Origin: Acidobacteriota bacterium
GTDB lineage: Bacteria; Acidobacteriota; Vicinamibacteria; Vicinamibacterales; UBA2999
Reading direction: 5' to 3'
Assembly: GCA_947478985.1 (NCBI GenBank)
Contig: CANJYC010000040.1
Location: 1-11,450 of the forward strand
DNA: 11,450 nucleotides
Part shown: positions 1 through 5,742 of the stretch, piece after piece
How positions within the stretch are numbered: position 1 is the first letter of the stretch
Layout of the letters: each line of letters begins with the position of its first letter
The notes under the pieces: model-generated
Told to the model about the DNA's origin: nothing
What the model saw: the letters and a program-made list of their open reading frames with translations, nothing else
The model's database searches: none
Made by a program: the position numbers and the translations under genes

Positions 1-1761
1 CCAACGCGCGTTGGCGAACTTCATGAACGGCAGCGCCTGGTTCAGCTGCACCTCGAAGCGGGAGCCTGGATGTGCGTCGATGTCGGCCGCATCCTCCGAC
101 GCAAATCGATTGTTCACCCTGTAGAGAACGAACACGCGCGTTGAGGTGACGGGCAGCACTCCATCGAGCGACGCCGTCAGCCCATACAAGCGTTCGTTCT
201 GACCGCGCACGACTGATGCCGCCACCAGGGTCAGCGCCCGCGCATCTGGCGAGGCGCCGGTCCAATCGGCGTCGATCTGCGTATAGTCAACCGACGCGTG
301 CACGCCTTCGATGACCTCGCCACGAACGTTGGCGCCCCACCCACGCGCATCGAAATCGCCGCCCGATGCCATGTCGAAGTGACCAATGCTCGCCGGTGTC
401 GCATCGGAGACGGGCAGGCCGAAGAGCGTCACGAACTGATCGTCGACTCGCTGCCGGAACGCGCGCACGCCGATGACGACATCGCCGCCCCACTGCCGCT
501 GTGCCGCAACCTCAAGGTGATCGGTACGCTCGGGAACGAAGTCACGGTGCGACAACTGCGAGAAAGTCCGTTCCGGCGGCAGCCACACGCCGGTGGAGGG
601 GGGCAGGAATTCCTCGGCGCCGGGCGCAGCCTCGCGGTGCGACACAGTGGCGCGCAGTTCGAAGCTGTCCTTCGGATTCGGCCGGAGAGAAACCGTGGCG
701 CGTGGGCTGATGAGCGCCCGATCGACCAGGTAGTCGTAGCGCGAATACTTGGTCCCGTAGCTGATGCCGAGGTGCGGTGTCAGGGCCCAGTTGTCGAAGG
801 CATAGATCGCACCGACATTGCGGCTCCCATCGGCCAGCGCCGCCAGCGCAGCCGAGTTGCCGCCAAGATACCGCTGCATGCCGTAGGACAGCCCGGCTTC
901 GACCCGATGCGACGCGCCTGCCGCCCGCAGGTAGGAACTTGATGCGTTCCAGGACGCGAGATCTCCCTGTGTCGTGGCGCTGCTGACGGCCCACTCGCCT
1001 CCGGTGGCCTGTGTGCCGAGGGAGATGTACGCAACGCCATGCGGCACCGGCCCTGCGTGCGTAAAGAGATCCTGTGGGCGATCGAACGACGTGCTGGTGA
1101 GGAAGTTGATCTGCCCCGTGAGGGGCAGGTCCGCCAGGAATGCGGTGGCCATCCGCGCGGACCGGCCGGCCGCCCGGCCCAGCCCTGCCACAGTTCCACC
1201 GAGCAAAGCATCGTCACCCTGAACCTCGAGGACCCCTGCATCGACGTCCCTCAGCACGCTGCGCTTGAGATGGCGCAGCCGCCAGGCGACCTCCCCCTGA
1301 TCGGATGTGCCCGAGTTCTCGGTTGCAGGGTCGGACACAGGACCGCCTGAGCCCATCCCGGCTGCCAGCACTTGCGGCTGCTCGCTCTGATTGAGGCGTG
1401 TCAGCGCGATGGTCGACGAGTTCTGCCCGTTGGTGCTGACCTGGATGATGCGTGCCGGGGCGGGAAGATAGCCCTGCAGGTGGGCGCGAAGAAGGTACGG
1501 TCCGGCAGTCAGGTGACGAAATGCAAACCGGCCTTCGGCGTCGGATACGGCGAAGGCCGTCATCGAACCGAGAGCCGACACAACGGCTCCGCTCAGGGGC
1601 TGTCCCCGGTCGTCAAGCACAAGGCCTTGCAGGCCTGACTGCCGCGCGTCTGCCTGCGCGACCGCCGGCGGCAACGCCGCCGACGATTGCGCAGCTGCAG
1701 AACGGGATCCGCCTACGCACACGATCACCGCCAGGAAACACAGCGGCAGAACACGCGTCAT
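1..1761 (-). CDS. Outer-membrane beta-barrel protein with carboxypeptidase-regulatory-like domain (TonB-receptor-like), 3' end outside window
   Basis: An open frame of 587 codons reads leftwards from an ATG at 1761 with no stop before the left edge, so the C-terminus is missing. Residues 1-25 look like a signal peptide (MTR, hydrophobic LPLCFLAVIVCV, then SAAAQ). Residues about 43-120 resemble a carboxypeptidase-regulatory-like beta-sandwich (GLVLDDRGQPLSGAVV, then DAEGRF, then AGPYLLRA). From about 240 onward there are alternating, aromatic-rich strands as in a TonB-dependent-receptor barrel (LRPNPKDSFELRATVSHRE at 359-377). I see no convincing TonB box or plug domain between the two parts, only a Ser/Gly-rich linker and a charged WRLRHLKRSVLRD stretch. 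It starts 25 bases after the stop of the exported-protein gene, so co-transcription is likely. AGGAA at 1777-1781 lies a long 15 bases from the ATG. An in-frame GTG at 1776 is the alternative start, but it abuts that AGGAA. The cargo or ligand is unknown. Confidence 0.8.
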   Translation of the reverse strand, partial: MTRVLPLCFLAVIVCVGGSRSAAAQSSAALPPAVAQADARQSGLQGLVLDDRGQPLSGAVVSALGSMTAFAVSDAEGRFAFRHLTAGPYLLRAHLQGYLPAPARIIQVSTNGQNSSTIALTRLNQSEQPQVLAAGMGSGGPVSDPATENSGTSDQGEVAWRLRHLKRSVLRDVDAGVLEVQGDDALLGGTVAGLGRAAGRSARMATAFLADLPLTGQINFLTSTSFDRPQDLFTHAGPVPHGVAYISLGTQATGGEWAVSSATTQGDLASWNASSSYLRAAGASHRVEAGLSYGMQRYLGGNSAALAALADGSRNVGAIYAFDNWALTPHLGISYGTKYSRYDYLVDRALISPRATVSLRPNPKDSFELRATVSHREAAPGAEEFLPPSTGVWLPPERTFSQLSHRDFVPERTDHLEVAAQRQWGGDVVIGVRAFRQRVDDQFVTLFGLPVSDATPASIGHFDMASGGDFDARGWGANVRGEVIEGVHASVDYTQIDADWTGASPDARALTLVAASVVRGQNERLYGLTASLDGVLPVTSTRVFVLYRVNNRFASEDAADIDAHPGSRFEVQLNQALPFMKFANARW

Positions 1762-1786
1762 AGGCGAATCACTCACTTCCTGCTGA

Positions 1787-2854
1787 CTATCCGGCCACCA
1801 CCACGAAGTTGGCGTTCTGCGTCACCGTCTTGCCTGAGATCTTGTCCGTGATCTTGATCTCGAGACGGTAATCCCCTTCCGGGAAACTTGTGAGCGGCAA
1901 TCCCAGCAGGTAGCCCATGAGCTGGTGTCCGAGATTGGCGTCAAAGTCCGGCTGCAGCGTCTGCGCGCTCAACTCCTGCGGCGCGGTCTTGTTGAAGTAC
2001 TTCTCGGTATCGCCCGTCTTCTGGTGAAAGCTGTAGTCGATGACGAGGTTGGGCTTGCCGGCCGTGTTGCCCGCGCCGTAGACCCAGAAGACCAACTGGA
2101 GCTCGCTGCTCTTCTTGAACTTCCCGTCCGGCGACGGCACAAGGCGCACGCCGTTCAAGGTGTAGGGCTGCTCCAGCTGTTCCGCCGGGGTCAGTGGCTT
2201 GGCAATGGGTTCGACGGTACTGGCAAGGATGACGCTGCTCGTCTGCAGGTCCGTCGAGGCGAAGTTCGGAACCGTCAACGCGTGACGGAGCACGCCGACT
2301 TTGCGGGGCGGAGCATTCTTCTGCTCCTTTTCCGGCGTCCGCTCCTTGGCAAACACCAGCACGTCGTAGTTGCCGGGCTTCACGGCAATGGCGCGCTGGA
2401 CCTTGCCGTCAGCGCCGACAGGACCGAAGAAGATGTCCTCCCACGGATAGACGGGGCGCGCAGGCTGTTCGTCGCGGGCGCGCTCCTTGCCAGCCGCCGC
2501 AGCGGGGGCCGGCGCCGGGTCCTTGCTGATGACTCGCACATACATCGCCACCCCTGGAGCCGCCACCTTGGCAGGGTCGATCGACAGGGTGAACGGCACG
2601 TAGGTCACGCCGTTGGCCATGAGCGAGTAATAGTTCGACGTCCACGCAATGGGCAGGTCGGTCGGCCCGGGCTCGGTGCCCGCTGTCACACCTTCAGCGA
2701 CCTTGACCAGCGCTTCGATGTCCTGCTGCTCCTGCTTGGTACGCTTCGGTTGGTCACGCTTGGAATTTGGTGCGCCCTGCGCAAAAAGCGTCGGCGCCAT
2801 TGCACCGACGAACGCCAACGCGACACTGAGGGCTACAACCCGGCGGATCTGCAT
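1787..2854 (-). CDS. Exported protein of unknown function (355 aa), first gene of an envelope-protein pair
   Basis: The start is the ATG at 2854, giving 355 residues. GGAGA sits 10 bases upstream, and a strong promoter (2888-2916) overlaps the only longer in-frame start at 2911, which would therefore not be transcribed. Residues 1-26 form a clear signal peptide: MQIRR, a hydrophobic core, then LFAQ with a probable cut after Ala25. The mature part begins with a charged helix (residues 30-55). It continues with predicted beta-rich segments, a Pro/Ala-rich low-complexity insert at about 112-122, and a C-terminal segment, FPEGDYRLEIKITDKISGKT (324-343), that reads like an Ig-like or GWxTD-associated strand pattern. 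No catalytic motif, lipobox or membrane segment after the signal is visible. It sits just upstream of the beta-barrel gene in the same unit, so a periplasmic or surface role with that barrel is plausible but inferred. I do not recognise a named family. Confidence 0.85.
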   Translation of the reverse strand: MQIRRVVALSVALAFVGAMAPTLFAQGAPNSKRDQPKRTKQEQQDIEALVKVAEGVTAGTEPGPTDLPIAWTSNYYSLMANGVTYVPFTLSIDPAKVAAPGVAMYVRVISKDPAPAPAAAAGKERARDEQPARPVYPWEDIFFGPVGADGKVQRAIAVKPGNYDVLVFAKERTPEKEQKNAPPRKVGVLRHALTVPNFASTDLQTSSVILASTVEPIAKPLTPAEQLEQPYTLNGVRLVPSPDGKFKKSSELQLVFWVYGAGNTAGKPNLVIDYSFHQKTGDTEKYFNKTAPQELSAQTLQPDFDANLGHQLMGYLLGLPLTSFPEGDYRLEIKITDKISGKTVTQNANFVVVAG

Positions 2855-2887
2855 AAGTCTGTTCTCTCCAGAGTGTTGAATCGCCTG

Positions 2888-2916
2888 ATCATAGGCGTGG
2901 CTCGGGGGCATGTCAA
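2888..2916 (-). promoter_or_regulatory. Sigma-70-type promoter for the exported protein / beta-barrel unit
   Basis: Read on the minus strand, a perfect -35 TTGACA (2916-2911) is followed by exactly 17 bases and a -10 TATGAT (2893-2888). Transcription would start near 2881, leaving a leader of about 27 bases that carries GGAGA before the ATG at 2854. This placement excludes the longer reading frame starting at 2911, because that codon lies inside the -35 box. Confidence 0.85.
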
Positions 2917-3129
2917 ACCTTCAGATGCGCCGACAAATAGCAGTAAATGTTAGGGATATCGGCGATTGGTGTCGATTCCTTCCACGCGTCCACGTGCTAA
3001 CATCGGCACCCCCGGACGCTGTGGCTGGACTCCGGATGCAGACCTTCGCGTGGGATCGCATCACCCCAGGAAACAGGTCGGCTTGGAACGTGATGGCGCG
3101 GCGCGCGAGCCCCCCCGCGAGGAGATTGA

Positions 3130-4437
3130 ATGACGATTACGAAGGTGCACGGTCGAGAGGTCCTCGACTCCCGAGGCAATCCCACGGTTGAGGTCGATCT
3201 TTCGGCGGGCACGGCGTTCGGCCGGGCTGCAGTGCCGTCCGGCGCCTCGACGGGCGAACGCGAGGCGCTGGAACTCCGCGACGGCGATTCATCCCGCTAT
3301 CTCGGCAAGGGCGTGCGCCAGGCCGTCGGGCACATCAACGGTGAAATCGCGGCAACGCTGGTCGGCCAGCCCCTCGATCAGCGGGCCATCGACCAGCGGC
3401 TCATCGGCCTCGACGGTACCCCGGCGAAGAGCCGGCTCGGCGCCAACGCACTGCTCGGCGTCTCGATGGCGGCCGCCCGCGCAGGCGCGGTAGCGGCGGG
3501 CCGTCCGCTCTACGAACACCTCGCGCACCTTAGCGGCCGAATGCCAGCGGACGGCACGTATGTGCTCCCGGTGCCGATGATGAATATCCTCAACGGCGGC
3601 GCTCATGCGGACAGCAGTGTCGACCTGCAGGAGTTCATGGTGATGCCGGTGGGCCTGCCCACCTTCGCCGAAGCGTTGCGGGCGGGGACAGAGATCTTCC
3701 ACGCGCTTCGATCGATCCTGAAGAAAGCCGGACACTCGACGGGCGTGGGCGACGAAGGGGGCTTCGCGCCCAATCTGAAGTCCAACCGGGCCGCGCTCGA
3801 CCTCGTGGTGGAAGCGATCGGCAAGGCGGGGTTCACCGCAGGTCAGGACATATACCTGGCGCTGGATGTGGCGTCGAGCGAGCTCTTCGACAAGAAGAAC
3901 TACATTTTCAAGAAGTCGGGCGAACCCACACGCACCGCCGCAGAGATGGTTGAGATGTACGCCGATTGGGTGCGGCAGTATCCGATCATTTCAATCGAAG
4001 ACGGCCTGGCTGAAGGCGACTGGGACGGCTGGAAGGCGCTCACGCGCGCGCTCGGTGCGCGCGTGCAACTGGTCGGCGACGACGTATTCGTCACCAATCC
4101 CGACATTCTTCGGCGGGGCATTGCAGACGGCATCGGTAACGCCCTGCTCGTCAAGCTCAATCAGATTGGAACGGTCTCGGAAACGCTCGACGCGATCAAC
4201 ATCGCGCGCGAGGCCGGCTACTCGACGATCATTTCCCATCGATCCGGCGAAACCGAAGACAGCACCATCGCCGATCTCGCGGTCGGCACCTGCGCCGGCC
4301 AGATTAAGACCGGCTCGGCCAGCCGGAGCGACCGCGTCGCGAAATACAACCAGCTGCTTCGCATCGAGGAAGAACTCGGGAGCGCGGCACGTTATGCCGG
4401 ACGCTCGGCGATCCGGCAACTCGCGGAACGGGTATAG
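3130..4437 (+). CDS. eno: Enolase (phosphopyruvate hydratase)
   Basis: Interconverts 2-phosphoglycerate and phosphoenolpyruvate in cytosolic glycolysis and gluconeogenesis. It has 435 residues, the usual bacterial length, and is colinear with the family from the N-terminal REVLDSRGNPTVEV. Catalytic and metal-binding positions are intact: Glu168 (LQEFM), Glu209 (GDEGG), Mg2+ ligands Asp246, Glu290 (SIEDGL) and Asp317 (GDD), Lys342 in the signature LLVKLNQIGTVSET, the Ser-His-Arg-Ser loop at 369-372, and Lys393. The loop usually written HADNN reads HADSS (159-163), a conservative change in a substrate-closing loop. The start is ATG at 3130 with AGGAG at 3120-3124. The phosphoglycerate mutase gene follows after 2 bases, so two consecutive glycolytic steps are co-expressed. 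The 275 bases between the start of the oppositely oriented exported-protein gene and this gene hold no plus-strand promoter I can defend; TAACAT at 2998-3003 is a weak -10 candidate. Confidence 0.98.
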   Translation: MTITKVHGREVLDSRGNPTVEVDLSAGTAFGRAAVPSGASTGEREALELRDGDSSRYLGKGVRQAVGHINGEIAATLVGQPLDQRAIDQRLIGLDGTPAKSRLGANALLGVSMAAARAGAVAAGRPLYEHLAHLSGRMPADGTYVLPVPMMNILNGGAHADSSVDLQEFMVMPVGLPTFAEALRAGTEIFHALRSILKKAGHSTGVGDEGGFAPNLKSNRAALDLVVEAIGKAGFTAGQDIYLALDVASSELFDKKNYIFKKSGEPTRTAAEMVEMYADWVRQYPIISIEDGLAEGDWDGWKALTRALGARVQLVGDDVFVTNPDILRRGIADGIGNALLVKLNQIGTVSETLDAINIAREAGYSTIISHRSGETEDSTIADLAVGTCAGQIKTGSASRSDRVAKYNQLLRIEEELGSAARYAGRSAIRQLAERV

Positions 4438-4439
4438 AC

Positions 4440-5186
4440 ATGTTTCGACTCGTCCTGCTCCGCCACGGCGAGAGCACGTGGAACAAGGAGAACCGGTTCA
4501 CCGGCTGGACCGACGTCGATCTCTCAGACAAGGGCCGTGAGGAGGCGCGCGAGGCGGGGCGGCTCATGGCGGCGGAGGGGTTCGCGTTCGATATCGCCTA
4601 CACGTCGGTGATGACGCGCGCGATCCGTACGCTCTGGATCGCCCTCGAGGAAATGCAGCTGTTGTGGCTTCCCGTGGTCAAGTCGTGGCGACTGAACGAA
4701 CGCCACTACGGCGCACTGCAGGGACTCAATAAGGCTGAGACGGCTGCGGCGCATGGCGAGGCGCAGGTCAAGATCTGGCGTCGCAGCTATGACATCCCGC
4801 CGCCGCCCTTGACCCTGGACGATCCTCGTCATCCATCGCGCGACCGCCGATACGCGGGTGTGCCGCCGCAACAGTTGCCGCTGACCGAATCCCTGAAAGA
4901 CACCGTCGAGCGCTTTATCCCGTATTGGCACGAAGTGATCGCGCCGGATATCAGGTCGGGCAGGAATGTGCTGATCGCAGCCCACGGTAACAGTCTGCGC
5001 GCGCTCGTGAAGTACCTGGATACGGTAGCCGAGCAGGACATCGTCGAGTTGAACATCCCGACGGGGGTGCCGCTGGTTTATGAACTCGACCAGGATCTCA
5101 AACCGCTGCGGAAGTTCTATCTGGGAGACCAGGACGCGATCCGCCAGCGTGCTGCGGCGGTGGCCAGCCAGGGAAAAGCGACCTAG
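4440..5186 (+). CDS. gpmA: 2,3-bisphosphoglycerate-dependent phosphoglycerate mutase
   Basis: Interconverts 3- and 2-phosphoglycerate, the step next to enolase, through a phosphohistidine intermediate. The 248 residues match the dPGM family. They begin with the RHGEST motif carrying the phosphorylated His9, then NRFTGWTDVDLSDKG. Substrate residue Arg60 follows in SVMTRAIRT, the general acid Glu87 lies in LNERHYG, and the second catalytic His182 in AAHGNSLRALVK. The insert typical of the cofactor-dependent enzyme (DIPPPPL, 118-124) and the C-terminal tail are present, which separates it from shorter histidine-phosphatase relatives. The ATG lies 2 bases after the enolase stop. No clear ribosome binding site of its own is seen beyond the end of eno (GGAACGGG), so translational coupling is likely. 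Its stop is only 4 bases from the stop of the convergent small gene. Confidence 0.97.
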   Translation: MFRLVLLRHGESTWNKENRFTGWTDVDLSDKGREEAREAGRLMAAEGFAFDIAYTSVMTRAIRTLWIALEEMQLLWLPVVKSWRLNERHYGALQGLNKAETAAAHGEAQVKIWRRSYDIPPPPLTLDDPRHPSRDRRYAGVPPQQLPLTESLKDTVERFIPYWHEVIAPDIRSGRNVLIAAHGNSLRALVKYLDTVAEQDIVELNIPTGVPLVYELDQDLKPLRKFYLGDQDAIRQRAAAVASQGKAT

Positions 5187-5190
5187 CAGC

Positions 5191-5496
5191 CTATTCCACG
5201 GTCTCCTTTGGCGCTTCGTCAGCACCAATCCGCAGGGAACGAAGAAAGCGCTTGTCGTTGATGGTGAGGTCGAACCTCTGACGCGCGGGCAACAGGCGCG
5301 CAGGGGTCGTGATCTTGGTGACGGCGCTGCCGCTGGTACGGTTGACAAAACCGACGACGGCTTCGAGCGTCACTTTCATGTCGAAGCCGGCCTCCCGCGC
5401 CCGTGCGCGACAGGCTTCAACCTGAGGATTTTCGGCGATGGCTGCGGCTATCGCGTCGGCCAGCTCTTTGGCGAACCGGTTGACGACGTCATCCAT
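5191..5496 (-). CDS. Small conserved-looking protein of unknown function (101 aa)
   Basis: The ATG at 5496 is chosen because AGGAGG lies 7 bases upstream on the minus strand and a strong promoter lies further up. An in-frame ATG at 5589 would add a basic, Pro/Gly-rich tail with no family character. The product is soluble-looking: an amphipathic, Ala-rich helix (1-38, RFAKELADAIAAAI), a short core (39-53, FDMKVTLEAVVGFVNR), a Thr-rich linker, and a basic segment (TINDKRFLRSLRI, 78-90) before an acidic tail. There is one Cys (29), no membrane segment, and no signal peptide. It converges on the phosphoglycerate mutase gene with a 4-base gap. I recognise no family. The helix plus basic-segment design would suit a small regulatory or nucleic-acid-associated protein, but that is speculation. 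Confidence 0.8.
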   Translation of the reverse strand: MDDVVNRFAKELADAIAAAIAENPQVEACRARAREAGFDMKVTLEAVVGFVNRTSGSAVTKITTPARLLPARQRFDLTINDKRFLRSLRIGADEAPKETVE

Positions 5497-5627
5497 GTCA
5501 GCTCCTCCTCCGCCACCGGGCCCGGTTCCGGGGCGTCTCCCGATCCACGGCAACCTCATCCGGTGAGGTCGGCGGGGATTGGGCGCCAAAAGCGTTCATT
5601 TATATGGGTTTAGCCCTACCCTGCAGT
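5497..5627 (-). other. Long structured 5' leader of the small unknown gene
   Basis: From the predicted transcription start near 5627 to the ATG at 5496 there are about 130 untranslated bases, unusually long for so small a gene. The leader holds a hairpin, ACCTCA / TGAGGT with a 5-base loop (5553-5569). Close to the ribosome binding site there are overlapping GC palindromes (CCGGGCCCGG at 5516-5525 and CCCGGTTCCGGG at 5521-5532). These could affect ribosome access. I do not recognise a known riboswitch class. Confidence 0.4.
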
Positions 5628-5633
5628 CGAATT

Positions 5634-5662
5634 ATTCTAAATGTCGATCTCACGGGTGTCAA
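5634..5662 (-). promoter_or_regulatory. Sigma-70-type promoter for the small unknown gene
   Basis: On the minus strand a perfect TTGACA (5662-5657) is separated by exactly 17 bases from TAGAAT (5639-5634), a one-mismatch -10. It lies in the AT-rich patch between the small gene and the mutase gene. The -35 box forms most of the left arm of the inverted repeat at 5656-5691, so a protein bound to that repeat could block or adjust this promoter. Confidence 0.8.
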
Positions 5663-5691
5663 CAGACTGGCTGTCTGTCCTTTTTTGACAC
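5656..5691. repeat. Nested inverted repeat between divergent genes (operator-like, with hairpin and T-run)
   Basis: The outer arms are GTGTCAA (5656-5662) and TTGACAC (5685-5691), a perfect 7-base inverted repeat. Inside lies a second one, ACAGAC (5662-5667) and GTCTGT (5673-5678), with a 5-base loop. On the plus strand the inner hairpin is followed by CC and then six T (5681-5686), which looks like a weak intrinsic terminator. On the minus strand the left arm carries the -35 of the small gene. It may therefore be an operator, a terminator of leftover plus-strand transcription, or both. Confidence 0.5.
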
Positions 5692-5727
5692 CATCACGTA
5701 AAGGTCAGGTGCGTCGACACTTACAGG

Positions 5728-5733
5728 TAGAAT
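5728..5733 (+). promoter_or_regulatory. Possible -10 element of the mutase gene
   Basis: TAGAAT lies 9 bases before the GTG start at 5743. If used, transcription would begin at about 5740, so the mRNA would be essentially leaderless. No good -35 is found 16-18 bases upstream. The TTGACA at 5685-5690 is 37 bases away, too far to pair with it. Confidence 0.3.
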
Positions 5734-5742
5734 CGGCGGAGC

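Noticed and set aside
298..942. Long plus-strand open frame (214 codons) at the left end
   Set aside because: It lies opposite the beta-barrel gene, whose minus-strand frame is open for 587 codons with a signal peptide and recognisable domain. The plus-strand product is Arg-rich with no family character, as expected from antisense GC-rich DNA.
1762..1776. GTG at 1776 as start of the beta-barrel protein
   Set aside because: It is in frame but directly abuts the AGGAA, leaving no spacing. The ATG at 1761 gives a cleaner signal peptide. It cannot be fully excluded because the spacing for the ATG is long.
1925..2953. Plus-strand open frame of 342 codons opposite the exported protein
   Set aside because: The product is a leucine/arginine-rich shadow. 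The minus strand has a promoter, ribosome site and signal peptide.
2855..3129. Search for an RNA gene or plus-strand promoter before enolase
   Set aside because: No tRNA-like cloverleaf or other convincing RNA structure was seen. TAACAT at 2998-3003 has no acceptable -35 at 16-18 bases.
4524..5348. Minus-strand frame of 274 codons across the phosphoglycerate mutase gene
   Set aside because: The opposite strand encodes a complete enzyme with all catalytic residues, and this frame also runs through the end of the small minus-strand gene in a different frame.
5497..5589. N-terminal extension of the small protein from an ATG at 5589
   Set aside because: The added 31 residues are basic and Pro/Gly-rich, and there is no good ribosome site for that ATG. 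The ATG at 5496 has AGGAGG at ideal spacing.
5685..5733. TTGACA (5685-5690) paired with TAGAAT (5728-5733) as a promoter for the mutase gene
   Set aside because: The spacer is 37 bases, far beyond the 16-18 tolerated. No -10 lies at the right distance from that TTGACA.
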